Assembly (NCBI GenBank): GCA_003194525.1
Contig: NBIV01000004.1
Span: forward strand, 620,001 to 684,000
Direction: 5' to 3'
Source: Gracilariopsis chorda
Lineage: Eukaryota > Rhodophyta > Florideophyceae > Gracilariales > Gracilariaceae
DNA length: 64,000 bases
Positions 13,401-23,932 of the stretch are shown here, in pieces. The notes below the pieces were generated by a model. That model saw only the letters and a program-made list of their open reading frames with translations. It was not told the origin of the DNA and did no database searches. Position 1 is the first letter of the stretch; each line of letters begins with the position of its first letter. Both the position numbers and the translations under genes were made by a program.

Positions 13401-14690
13401 AACCAGACGCCTATCCGTCGTTCTTTCTTTACTGATCGCTCCGCGAGCTCTTATATAGAGCTCTCGCGGCCTCTCCTACTGCGTAGATGCTCTCTACACG
13501 GCGCGCTACCACGTACAATAAAGCTAAACCACGTACTACTATGCTATTGTCAGCAACTTAGTTACACTTCTTCATAAATGCACCAGTCGTACTGTCAGTT
13601 CTAATGTCGGTTGTAATGTCAGCACGACAAAGCACTCTCAGCTTCATAACGTTACTTCCGCGCAATGCGCCCTTTCTTATTCGCAGATTCGACATATTTT
13701 TGAAGCACATTATTGGTGATATTGGCGTTGTCGCCGACAGCTGGCCTCGTGAATCTCTCGTCGCTCTCTAAAGGATCATGCGAACGGGATTTGCGTCTGC
13801 TAAACTGCCCATCACGATCTCAAAATCTTGTCTCATCGATGAAGTCGTTGCTGCTGAACTACCTTTTATCGGATGTATCTGGGATCTAACATCCAACAAG
13901 GTTTACTCCAATCAGTCCAAGCTAAAGAATTTAGAGCCGTTTTTCGCTTCTTTCATCGCATCTACAGAAATCGATCAGTCAAACTGGCAATCAATTGTAG
14001 GTAAGCTTATGTGGCCATCTCTTCTCTTTCGACCAATGCTTTCTACCTTGAACTCTGTCATGCGCCTACAGGCCGATCCCTGTACCTCAAGGTTGTTGTT
14101 CTACTCGACGGCTAAACGAGAGATATTATTTCTTTCGTCAATCCTCCCAATGTCCTCCACATTACCTGGCCTACCAGTCTCAAATACTCTGATTGCATTC
14201 GATGCTTCAAATTCTGCTGCTTCCGCAATGTTTGCAACAGTTTCGACCACAGTCTCTAAATCACTCTGTATTTTCTCTCAAAGGCTGAAATCAAGATTGA
14301 AAAGGGAAATACAATCCGTTGACGATCTTACATCTTCATTCCAACGTCTGTATGAGAGCATGGAGTGGAAAACTGCTTTCGTTTACAAATGGAAGAAAAA
14401 AAGCATATCAATGGCCTTGAAGCAGCAGCATGTGTTATGTCGCTTGAATGGTTACTTGAGAATGGAATATCTCAAATTCGTGCTGTATTTGTACGGGTTC
14501 AATAGTTACCCTTGGAGCGTTAACTAAAGGTCGTTCTTCGTCACCTTCTGTCTTACTGCGATGTAGAAGATTTGCAGCATATTCTGTAGCTGCTGGAATG
14601 GGACCAGCTCTGTTACATATACCTTCCGAAAAGAATGCCGCAGATGGCCAATCAAGGTTGAAATACCTTTGGTCACAAAATCGGCGTTAT
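10487..14690 (+). mobile_element. Broken DIRS-like (YR) retroelement, copy 1: gag, RT, RNase H
   Basis: A Gln/Pro-rich gag-like ORF starts at 10631 (MYPSSNEAQAQAPPAQQ), with an 'FPFRDQLLGDVLRLHD' core. A middle region (12240-12870) follows. A DIRS-type RT connection lies at about 13700-14080 (FIGCIWDL, then GKLMWPSLLFRPMLSTL), then RNase H (IAFDASNSAASA) and the usual RNase H end (LLHIPSEKNAADGQSRL) at about 14620. From 10487 it matches the inverted copy at 29535-27590 at roughly 95% over the gag leader, judged by eye. No tyrosine recombinase is seen downstream. It is broken several times, and a 266-bp solo LTR sits in the RT region. The left boundary at 10486/10487 is where the two copies stop matching. 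Confidence 0.8.
13364..13629 (-). repeat. Solo LTR 1 inside the DIRS-like copy
   Basis: The 266-bp segment starts TGTGATGATGG and ends GCACGACA, and is flanked by perfect 5-bp duplications AAGCA (13359-13363 and 13630-13634). A strong palindrome at 13441-13469 (CCGCGAGCTCT / AGAGCTCTCGCGG) has a TATA box at its centre. CTATATAA reads best on the minus strand, so I give that strand. The LTR family is unknown; the size suits copia or a small gypsy family. Confidence 0.85.
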
Positions 14691-16012
14691 GATCTGGACT
14701 CATACGCTTGTGGGATTGGGAACAGTATCATTCTTCTGGAATTTACTGCAAGATCGCAGTTCTTCTGAGATTTTGGTGCCAGACGTGCTGAGTCTGGCCC
14801 CGTTTCCAAAACAAAGCTCTTTGCTCGGCTACAGCCTTGAAGCGAATAATAAAGTTTTATGTGTTCTTGTGTATGTGTGGGTTCATTGCAATACACTTTC
14901 GTTGGTCATGAAATCTTTTGAATGTTCTAGCAATGCTAAATCACACTGACTTTGACTGACTGACTTCAAACCTATGGAAGTAAAGAAAAGTAGTGACCCC
15001 TTAAAAGTCACCGCTATGCAAGAATTCAAGAGCGCCAAGGTGCCTTGAGTTTATCTTGAATTTTGTTTTGTTTTTGCCGCTGGGTTCTGCTGTTTCATAT
15101 AGCAGCTTTGCTTGACGTCAATAAATGTGGCTCTGATTACCAGGACTGTAGTGCTGAGGAAAGAGAATCTTATAAAACTATGGTAATAAACGTTAATCGC
15201 GAAGCAATCGAACTTGACAGCTCGATGTTCGGCGACCAAGAGCACTTGAGAGTAGTTTCTAGCCTTTTTTACCGTAACATGTGCGCAAACTTGCAAATGC
15301 ATGCTAAAAGCGACCTTCATTAAGCACTAGAATTTCGGAGGGAAGCAAACGAACACCAAGGATATGTCAGCTCGTTGCCGTTCAAGCGTATTGCAAAAGC
15401 GGCCTTTTCAGCACAAACACTATCTTCCTCAGCTGAGAGATGGTTTAGTGACCTCGCATGAGTGGAAGTAAACCAAAGGCAATCATTTCTTTCCGGAACA
15501 CTCGCAATGACCGCAGTAGTCAGTGATTTTGTCCATCCTGAAGGGGGAAGTTATTTGTAAACCTTGTTGCACCTTAAGGCCTCTGCCTTTTGCCGAACCG
15601 TGCGCACGTAAGATATCTGGCGACACGTCTTAATACTCAGTAAATTAATTTTACATCTTCAGTTGCACTTAAACAAGAAGCCAGAAAGACGGTATTTTTG
15701 TCTCTGTTATTGACTTTTGAGCAGCCTCGCTACGGTCCAATGCGCGCGCTGCAAAAGAAAACCGTCGAGCACTCTACAGCGGAAGAACGAGTTATCAGAA
15801 AGGCTTTCAGCATGACGTGAGTTGTGAATGACACATACGCTTGTAGTACATAGCAGGCTATACAAGCCTTGTAAAGGGTGCTTTGTTTTCTTATGTGTTA
15901 GTTCTTGTTTGGAAGGCTACCCTTTTGTTGGTCGTGTGCATTACGCAGAGGGAATAACAGACGAAGGCTCGCAGTTGTGCGTGTAACGAACTAGTCGATA
16001 CTACAAGCTAGA
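14691..16012. other. No gene seen
   Basis: Only short frames in all six readings. An AATAAA at 14847-14852 could serve as a polyadenylation signal for the DIRS-like unit to its left. No terminal repeat of that element was found here. Confidence 0.4.
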
Positions 16013-16017
16013 CTGTC

Positions 16018-16280
16018 TGTTATTGTCACTACAATACTTTAACGTGACGCTACAAGCTAGAACAGCGTCACAGCGTAACCTATCTTAGCTACAAGCTCTC
16101 TTCGAGGAGCAGTATAAATAAAGAGGCACGACCTGGCCTGCTCCTCCTGAGAGCTAGGCCATCCAGTCAGACCTCGAACCTACCCTCGAAACTATCGATA
16201 CCTTCATCCTACACCCTAGGTCTCCTCTCTGTATTACAGTGCGAGGATTGCGGGAAAAATGGGCAAAAATCCTCAGAACA
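16018..16280 (+). repeat. Solo LTR 2
   Basis: The 263-bp segment begins TGTTATTGTC and ends CCTCAGAACA, so the ends are TGTT...AACA. Perfect 5-bp target duplications CTGTC lie at 16013-16017 and 16281-16285. A TATAAATA box (16113-16120) lies between the arms of an inverted repeat (GAGGAGCAG at 16104-16112, CTGCTCCTC at 16138-16146). A short motif, CTACAAGCT, recurs in and just before the LTR. No matching internal region was seen nearby. Confidence 0.85.
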
Positions 16281-16285
16281 CTGTC

Positions 16286-17109
16286 TCAAATTGCCCCATT
16301 CCTCTAGGCCACTTCGCCTTCGAAGTCGGGCTTTTATTCTGCGCTTCAGCTCTGCACGAAGCCCCTCGCAGTCGGCTTCGTAGGCTGCATTGTGCGGTAC
16401 CTGCTGGAAGCCACTTACAGCTGCGTAGGTTGCGTGAGTAGTTCTCTATCGAATTCAAACTAATTGAGTTTGAGATACTACATTGGTTAACGCTAGTTGC
16501 TCAATACGGATGTACTACACCACGGAAACCTACCAAATTGCTCGGTACATCAACCCCTTGGTTCTGTTTTGTTGTCTTCATCGGTGCATTTCGACCTGGT
16601 CACTAACTCGTGTCCTTAAACGACGTTTGTAATGTCAATGTGTCTATGGGGCACAACTATAGCTACGTTTCAAGTGTGGCAGTATACAGCGCAAATCATC
16701 CATAGAAGCTTTTTTGTTTTCGGAGGCCAGGTTTTCTTCGTTTCGGCGCGCGGCACTAAACGCTCGCGCCTGTAGAGCCCCGGTTGGACCGGTGAGTTCT
16801 TCTCTTTTGGGGGTTTTCGCGCATGGGGAATCCCCATCCTCCAATGGGGATGAGCTCAATCGCACCAGGATTCGAAATAGATGTTTTTGTACATGCGCAA
16901 CTCAGTCTACAGCAGTAGAACAGGTGGAGCAAACGCATCTGAAAGATCAGTGCTTGCTCTTTCATTTGCACTGCCAGCGGTACGGCTTAGATTGGTAACC
17001 TTTTACCCCTTGACCCTTTAACACACTCTATCAGAATCGCCCACTTTGTTCCAGAGCTATACTATTAATTCTTCTCCAATCTGCTCAAAGGTAGGAGGGT
17101 TAACCCTTA
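16286..17109. other. No gene seen
   Basis: Intergenic DNA between solo LTR 2 and the pogo element. Only short frames, none with recognisable domains. Confidence 0.4.
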
Positions 17110-18542
17110 CAGGGGGGTACACAGAATAGTGCCATCCTGTGCCAAACGGTCATCCTGGGCACTATATCAGGTCAAGCATTAATGAAAAGCAACATGCCGC
17201 TACAAGCGCAATCGTTCACAACAGCTCAGTAATGAGCATCTGCTGCAGAGCTATAGCTCTCTCTGATCGTTTAGCTCGTAGCAAAGCTGCTCTGGCTTTT
17301 CGCAAGTGATAGGTCGCACCAGAAACGGCGCTATCAACAGCAATCTGTTCAATATCCTTAAACCTAAAAAGTATATCACACTCCGGTGGTAGGAGACAAC
17401 AATTCCGTCATCTTCTTCATTGCCACAGTCCAAAATATCCTCAGACTCACTCACAGATACATTATTGATCTGTTAAAACGCGTCTTCAACAATAGGTTCG
17501 CGTACGTCAACATCTTCTTCAACATTTAAACATTTCTCAATATCATGTGCTCTTGGTTCTTCATACAACTGCTCTCAGACTGGATCGCCTTCCATCGTCA
17601 ACAAAGACAGATATTTTACGGCATCGACCATATTGGTCAAAGCCATTTTTTGTTTCACATTGCAGGACATTTTCCCTTCAGCTGAATTAAGTTCTGCAGC
17701 AAAATGAGCAGGGAGAACTTGCGCTTTTCGCCAACATCTTGCAATTGGTGTCAGCGTTATCTCTTCCCAGCTTATACTTACCATATGACACACATCTAGC
17801 ACCGGTTTTGTCAACATTGAATATGCAATCGATATCAAATTCTTTACACTCTTTGCGCAAAGCACTCATATCTGCAGCGACTATTTCAGCAGAGGCACTG
17901 CCAGTCTCTCTCGCAAGAGACACGGAACGCAAAACATGTCGTTTCACAAAGTTGCATATCCAGCCCTTAGAGGCTTGGAACTGAGTAAGACGTTGCTTTT
18001 GCGCGTCAAAAGTAGCCCTTTGAAGAAATGTATCTCGGACCATAATTGCTTTTTGCTGTATCACTGACTGTGCAACCGGCGTTTTTGCTGATCTTACGAC
18101 CTGAAAAAAGTCCAATACGTTCTGCTCAATGTCGTAAATGGAGGCCGCTTGATGGTTTTAGCACCAAGAGAAATTGTGGCGTTGTTCTTATACGCAAACA
18201 GGGCGTTTGTAGCTCGTTTGATGTTTGTGACTGTGCGGCGCGAAATCAAGAATTGAGACATGATTTGACTAGCATTTCGTATCTGGGAAAGCAGTCTGGC
18301 AACTTCAGTTTGCTGGCCAATATCAAGTCTGGTCCGTTTCTGGATCGGTTTTGATCGTTCAGTGACCATCGCTGGTTGATGGTGATCGAAAACCGGTCGA
18401 CAGTTAGCAACAGAGATAGTCGGAGTGGCAACCGACGACTGGGAGCAAAGTCTCCCTTATAGGTGTGCCACGTGCCGCGGGGTGGCATTACTTAGAGGGA
18501 GTCACTGCTCAAAGTGACACTATTGCGAGCCCCCCCCCCCTG
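17110..18542 (-). mobile_element. pogo/Tigger-type Tc1-mariner DNA transposon, internally deleted
   Basis: The element is 1433 bp. Its ends are imperfect inverted repeats starting CAGGGGG and sharing AATAGTG(C/T)CA about 18 bp in. It is flanked by TA on both sides (17108-17109 and 18543-18544), as expected for this superfamily. The right end has an expanded C tract (18530-18540). The transposase inside reads on the minus strand and lacks most of its catalytic core. Confidence 0.88.
17251..18369 (-). pseudogene. pogo/Tigger-type transposase remnant
   Basis: The ATG at 18369-18367 opens an N-terminal psq-type helix-turn-helix (RTRLDIGQQTEVARLLSQI ... SRRTVTNIKR). The frame shifts near 18140 into a CENP-B-like DNA-binding part (QFQASKGWICNFVKRH). 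The start of the DDE domain follows (CIFNVDKTG), giving the first catalytic Asp. Shortly after, at about 17740, the reading jumps frame to a C-terminal tail (CNVKQKMALTNMVDAVKYL). The region that should hold the second and third catalytic Asp is missing. Tigger transposases are usually 450-600 residues; this one keeps perhaps 300 in several frames, so it cannot be active. The family call rests on the HTH-CENPB-DDE order and on the CAGGGG/TA ends. Confidence 0.85.
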
Positions 18543-18698
18543 TACCTGTACTCAGAACTGCTACAAAGATGGGTTTGTAAACAACTTGAGAGATAACCCT
18601 TACAGCAAAAGCTATTTCTGCATTATTGGCCTTTGTCTTGCACCTACATGTTGGTGTTTAAAGGGCGTTGAACAATGTCTATTACCCTTGCTGAGGGG

Positions 18699-18730
18699 GC
18701 GCCAAAGTTGTCGTGCGCCAAAGTTGTCGT
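18699..18730. repeat. 16-bp tandem duplication
   Basis: GCGCCAAAGTTGTCGT occurs twice head to tail, perfectly. It lies about 160 bp right of the pogo element in otherwise featureless DNA. Confidence 0.8.
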
Positions 18731-19049
18731 AGCCCATCTGGAATCACGATGCTAAACCGCTTTGCGCTGGATACCATTGCGGTGAGGGACCACTGCAACG
18801 TGCTGGCGAGATCCGCTCAGGGCACATGCAGTTCCGCCCGCCGAGGTGTGCCCATCTTCCGAAAAGGCTATAAAACACTATAAAGTTCCGCCGGATGAGG
18901 ACGCCAACTGAAGATGCGATTAGATCTATTAGGGCAATTTAGCCGTCGAATAGATGATTAGCCTTCTACTTGTAAAAAGTGAATACCGTTGCCTTAGAAT
19001 TAGAGCCACGTGCCCGTAAACACACACACCTTCGCTGAGGTGTGAGGAA

Positions 19050-19230
19050 CTGGCGAGTCACCCCTTTCATTTCTCCGTTACTCTGCCTCGCCTCTGCTCC
19101 TTTGTCGTGCCCGCTTCGATTACGCTACCCCGTCAACGTATCTTGTCCCGATCAACTGGCCAGCCATCACTTTCATTTCTGTTCTGCTCCTTTCTCCGTG
19201 CCCGCTTTGATTACGCCATCCCGTCAACAT
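19050..19230 (+). repeat. Imperfect tandem duplication upstream of the broken gene
   Basis: Unit 1 (19050-19140) and unit 2 (19156-19230) share CTGGC, TTTCATTTCT, TGCTCCTTT, CGTGCCCGCTT, GATTACGC and CCCGTCAAC in order, with small gaps. The pair ends 38 bp before the ATG at 19268, so it may be a duplicated promoter segment. The rest of 18543-19267 shows nothing. Confidence 0.65.
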
Positions 19231-19267
19231 AATATGCAAGATATTATCTCGCATCACTCAACCCAAA

Positions 19268-20420
19268 ATGAGGGAACCAACTCGGGACCTTGATGTCGAC
19301 TTGTCCAACGAAAAAATACGCGCCCTTGGCATATTGTGTCACATCCAAGTCGATATAAAGCTCAACATAAACCTGGAAAGGCTGAAAGGTATAGTCGATA
19401 GAGTGGCTGACCGTGCCTGGGTAAAGCCGCGATACACATCCGAAAAAGCCATTGCGGACGTGGCCACAATTGGTATCGCCTCGACAGCACGATTCGCGGC
19501 TCGGCTTATAACAAGGTTTTCATTGGCTTGTTTCGCAAGAGACTCGGAGCAGTACAAGGACCTGAGGCTGGCGATCAATTGTATCTCAATGGCTAACGTT
19601 GGGCTCCAAAACCGGTTTGAGAAGTTCAGCAATGAGCATGCAAGCAGGGGGATGCTCCAGCTTTTGAAATCTATGGGCGAAAGCGATGAACTTGACCACG
19701 AAGAAATGAGGCGCATTGCAATGTTAACATAGAGAAAAGAAATCTTGTTAAACAACACGGGCTGTCTAATTCATGAAGCCGCGTGCAGAGTGTTCTGCAA
19801 CGTGGCGCAGGAACAGCTGTCATGGCTGAAGGACTCGGGTGGTAAGTACTCCGAAGAATTCTCTTACAACCCTGGAATACCGAATCTATCTAGGCGACGG
19901 ATGGTAGTCACTGGTTCGCAGTAGAACTTCGACGATGCGGTAGATATCAAGGGGTCAAACGTCGAATTCTCTGCCTCCGCGGATCTCTCAGGTGCACTTG
20001 CCAACTTCAAGGCTTTTCGGAACATGGTAAGTGCGAAGAGGCACATTCGGGTCTCTGCGGCGTCTGTCCAAATCGGGGAACCGAGACAAGTGAAATACCT
20101 GAGTGAGATAGACGGCTCCGAACTCGGAAATAGAGCCACGCGACTTTTCCTCATAGCGTGCTACCAGACAGGCTTTCAGTGGCGTCCGGCCCGTTGACAG
20201 CGCTTACACGTGCAAGAGGGATGCGAATGTTGGTGTCGTAGACATTGCGCTAAGTGCACTTGCGGTGCAAATGATCGCCACTGGGACGAACCGTAGTGGT
20301 GGTGAGTTACTGGTTGGAATGAGTGTCCGCACCTTATGCTACCCGTCTGTGATGCAGTGGTGGGATTCTAGCACAAGTCGCGCTCCTAGAGGGCCCTGGC
20401 GCCAGGAAGCAACCTCACAT
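19268..20420 (+). pseudogene. Broken gene of unknown family
   Basis: An ATG at 19268 opens a 154-codon reading that is clearly protein-like: Lys/Glu/Arg-balanced and helical. Protein-like sequence of the same character (HEAACRVFCNVAQEQLSWL; LFLIACYQTGFQW; DIALSALAVQMIATGTNRSG) continues to about 20420. The coding run is broken about three times, so I call it a pseudogene. I do not recognise a domain, signal peptide or catalytic motif, and I cannot say whether it is a host gene or an element-derived one. Its high GC and codon use look like the neighbouring protease gene more than the AT-rich surroundings. An intron in place of one of the breaks cannot be excluded. Confidence 0.5.
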
Positions 20421-20555
20421 TAGCCTTCTGATCTCGATTTGCATTTTACTTAAAACTTGGGGACGAAAGTACGCCAGACCTATCTATAGCGCTCCTTGTG
20501 ATATTGTCGTGGCCTTCATTGTTCTAGCGGTCACGGATGCGACAAAGTTGGTCTA

Positions 20556-21761
20556 CTAGGCACAAGCCAAGCCAAGAGTGCGGCGGCCGACTGTCCCACT
20601 GATCTTAATTCGCACACTTTGGGCAGTAAGACGCTTGCGGGTTGGCTTCAAGCCATCGGAAAGCAATACAGCGCACGCACCTGCCACGTGGGGAGAAGCC
20701 ATAGAAGTACCAGAGAAGCGTCCACCAATCGACTCTATGCTCACACCTGGCGCGGAAAGATCTGTACATTTGAGCTCTTTGGTAGCGTAGTTGGTAAATG
20801 AGGCCGCCTTCAGATTCTCATCGTGAGCCTGAACAGTGAAGATTCCTCGTCCTGGTGTGGAGGCCGGAGAATAATTGCACGCGTTGTCAGCGCTGTTCCC
20901 AGCGGCAATGGCAAAGAAGATACCGCTTTTTCTTGCTTCTCTGACGGCGTTGTTGACCGGATCGTACTTGGGACCTGCGAGAGAGAGATTAATAACATCA
21001 CCCTTTCCAAACTTATTCTTGTTCGCAACAGCAAATTCAATTCCCTTGATGACGTTGGAGAAACTTCCAGATCCGTTGTCCCCGAGCACCTTCACACAGC
21101 TGCGTACCGCTCCTGTGGCCACACCGAAGGTAGGATGAGTGGCAGTGCCTCCTACGTGGTCCCCATGACCGTTATTGTCCTTGCACACGTTTTCACCTCC
21201 ATAGTATCCTTCGCAGAGTCCAGCAGAAGACGGAGTGCAACCGGTATCCAAGATCCATACATTGACACCTGTTCCGTTTTGACTGCTCACACTGCACGTG
21301 CGAAACCCGTCCCTGACTGGGCTTCCCTTCACTTTCCTAACTCCTCCATCGGCCTCATCAACACCCCACAACGAAGTCGGCTCACCGGAAGCGATAAGGA
21401 CCTCTTCGTCTTGTGCTACGAGCTGGATGCCCGGAACAGACTCAATGTTACTCTGAGCAGAGATAGTGGACGCAACGGATGTCTCTTGTATGGATACTGA
21501 TAGGGGACATTTAACATCCTCGAAAGAAATGGATCCAATCTTGCTACCTCTTTTACCAAGAGTGCAACCAGAGGTGAGAGGATTGGACGCAAGAGCTTTT
21601 CGAATAGCTGCCCGACATCGGCGATTGCAGTCTCCATCGAGCTGAACAATGAAGGAGCCCGGAATTTTGCGAGACCTCTTGCGGATGGGTTTTGCTATGG
21701 CGCTCGAGGCGAAGATCGTGAGAAAGCAGAAGAGAAAAACAAAAGCTGTCTTAAAAACCAT
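20556..21761 (-). CDS. Secreted subtilisin-like serine protease (S8, proteinase K type)
   Basis: A 401-residue single-exon gene with ATG at 21761-21759. Residues 1-23 form a signal peptide (hydrophobic 5-20, then AIAKP). Residues about 36-123 look like an inhibitor I9-type propeptide, with the mature enzyme from about 125. Catalytic residues are in order: Asp172 (WILDTGC), His199 (NGHGDHVGGT), oxyanion Asn289 (AIAAGNSADN) and Ser353 (FSGTSMASPHVAG). The length is right for the proteinase K group. The usual GHGTH around the His is GHGDH here, which is uncommon. Eleven or more Cys in the mature part suggest disulfides and extracellular life. It would cut peptide bonds in secreted or external proteins. 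No introns, no frame damage. It stands alone; no operator or TATA box stands out in the 150 bp upstream. This is the best-supported host gene of the window. Confidence 0.95.
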   Translation of the reverse strand: MVFKTAFVFLFCFLTIFASSAIAKPIRKRSRKIPGSFIVQLDGDCNRRCRAAIRKALASNPLTSGCTLGKRGSKIGSISFEDVKCPLSVSIQETSVASTISAQSNIESVPGIQLVAQDEEVLIASGEPTSLWGVDEADGGVRKVKGSPVRDGFRTCSVSSQNGTGVNVWILDTGCTPSSAGLCEGYYGGENVCKDNNGHGDHVGGTATHPTFGVATGAVRSCVKVLGDNGSGSFSNVIKGIEFAVANKNKFGKGDVINLSLAGPKYDPVNNAVREARKSGIFFAIAAGNSADNACNYSPASTPGRGIFTVQAHDENLKAASFTNYATKELKCTDLSAPGVSIESIGGRFSGTSMASPHVAGACAVLLSDGLKPTRKRLTAQSVRIKISGTVGRRTLGLACA

Positions 21762-23590
21762 TTTGATAGATATTGCCTGAGATCTGGACGGGGTGATTAA
21801 CTCCGTTGATGGTGCGGAAATAGGATGAAAGGTAATACGGGAAGGGCTTCACGTTAAATACCGATAAGTTTCGTAGGTCAAGAGCTCTGTGTTCTTGTTT
21901 TCAGTGTCTGAGAGGGTGTTAAAAAAGCAGCATGCAGCATTACAACCGCAGAAGTAGGAGAAAGAGAGCGGCTGTGAAACAAAACTTCTGTGAATTTGTA
22001 TAAGAGGTTGGGTAAAGTCATGGTTCCATGATGAGGAAATTGGTACGAAAAGAAAGCTCGAATGTATCATAAATGGAGAAAATTGGAATATGTTCATCGC
22101 AGGGTGTGCAAAAGTGGTGATGGATTGAACGTGTATAAGTTTTAGAATCGGATGTTGAGAAGTATTACATTCTGATAACTACAAGGAACGCACTATCTTT
22201 TCTTTCTATTGGTTCCGTAATATGTGAGGTTCCTTGTTGAAAAGAGCTATAAAAATATCAATGAATGCCAAACAATTACAAAGGTACAGAGGCACACAAC
22301 TAGGGGCGAAGTGTTGGTTCATACATTCCTTCTTTATTATTTGTTATTATTATTATTATTGAAGTCATTGGTATAAGTTGTATGGTGGTTTTATCGTTCG
22401 TTGGCGAGCATTTTTATGATTAATGAAAATTGTGGAAGAACTGCAGCTTGTGCACACCACCAAGCGGTGCAGACTGATCATGATGTCTGGAAAGATAGGG
22501 AGCAAACAACTGTACTGATCTTCGTCACTGATTGGGACAGAGCTACTGCTACAGGCAATGTATAAGACAAAGTCGATCGCGCGTTTGCTGTAGGATAGAG
22601 AAGAGAAGGAGAGAACGACGATAAATACTAAAATACGAAGGGTGCCGCGATTGTTCCTGCTTTTTTGGCGAATATTCCGGGTTTTGCGGTCCTGATATAA
22701 CGCAATGCGGCGCAAGGCCAAGCTGGGAAGTACTCCGAACGATTGGGTTCTGAATTTACGGGGCAGTGTAACGGCTACGCTGCTGATTACTCCGTGCCAT
22801 GACACGGGCGCCCGGAAATAATAGAGTTGCAGGAACACGTTCTGTGCCAAGTACTCCGAGTGGTTAGTCACTCTGACCAGACAACCGGCGCGTACAGATC
22901 AGCGCGCTGAAGTAGATTTCCTCAACAAATAGTTTTATTCATCTTAATGTTTTTTCTCTGGGCTGCGAGTTTCACTGGAAAGTTTGCCACCAGCAGACCC
23001 ATTTGTCTTGAACAGAGGTTCCGCAGTTAGCCTTATTGCCCAATACCCTTGAACAAATTGTTAATCGATGGGACGTCACGATGTTTAGTAGTAGAAAGTG
23101 CCCACTATTTATCCGCCGTAAGATTTCAAATATCGTTTCAAGTTGGGAGAGGGAGAATTCAATACTTGCAACACTCTTGTTTTTCTAGTTCTTGTGCTTT
23201 CAGTGAAACGTTCCAATGTGAGCACCGTTTGGTACTATGCATGCAGCGAGGCGATCACGTAATCTGCTCTGCAAAATAGAAGAATCTGAATTACGCTCTA
23301 AACTCTGATACAACTTCGGTAACTTCAGCCCGCATGCTTGCGACTTTGGTCTTGTCATGTGGAACGTACAGAGTACAGTTTTGTTGATCAACGCTTGCCA
23401 GCGTCCACATGATGTACGCTACACTCCGTTCCATCCTCGGGCTTTCTGTATTGTTCTTAATAGCCCGGAATTGGTGCAGATGGCATTTGGGTAAGATGAT
23501 GCGATTCAGTTCACTCACTGGATACGAAGATTCGATGACTTGCACCTCGGCCTAAGTAATGCGTGCACCGTTTAGAGCAAGACTGCCGAT
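21762..23590. other. No convincing gene; short TTA microsatellite
   Basis: This is the upstream side of the protease gene. A (TTA)6-like tract lies at 22343-22360. The longest frame (168 codons, minus, 22365-22871) has no ATG at its start and no domain, so I leave it out. AAGTACTCCGA occurs near 22730 and 22850 and also at 19844; I see no explanation. Confidence 0.4.
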
Positions 23591-23925
23591 GCGCTATATT
23601 TTCAAGAAAAGTTATAATTTAGTACTTCTGCAGCTCTACCAGTGCGCTATATCTATTCGCTGGCTCTAAATTATAGAGTGCAGCTCTATACCGAGCTCGA
23701 TTTCGTGAGCTTTTAGAGCTGGATATAGTACACTACCTGTGCACAATTAATCAAATATCAATATACCGATGGGCAATCAAATCGCAAGCGCTATATTTTC
23801 AGGACATGTCGTCCTCCCGTAGGCACTTCGTTTAACGTAGAAACTTCTGAAACACATGCCGGGTAAAGCTGCGTCAAGGGCCATACAGGGCTCTACTTCA
23901 AACTTTCCCGGCTATAATATAGCGC
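23591..23925. repeat. Cluster of GCGCTATAT motifs, possible nested MITE
   Basis: GCGCTATATTTTCA(A/G)GA occurs as a direct pair (23591-23607 and 23788-23804). GCGCTATAT occurs again at 23644-23652, and its inverse ATATAGCGC at 23917-23925. The outer pair could be terminal inverted repeats of a ~335-bp element. No clear target duplication was found. Confidence 0.4.
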
Positions 23926-23932
23926 ACTGCTA

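Noticed and set aside
20823-21500. 225-codon plus-strand frame
   Set aside because: Lies wholly antisense to the protease coding region and has no motif.
22365-22871. 168-codon minus-strand frame
   Set aside because: Begins at a GTG, has no domain, and internal Met positions leave little. Probably chance in AT-rich DNA.
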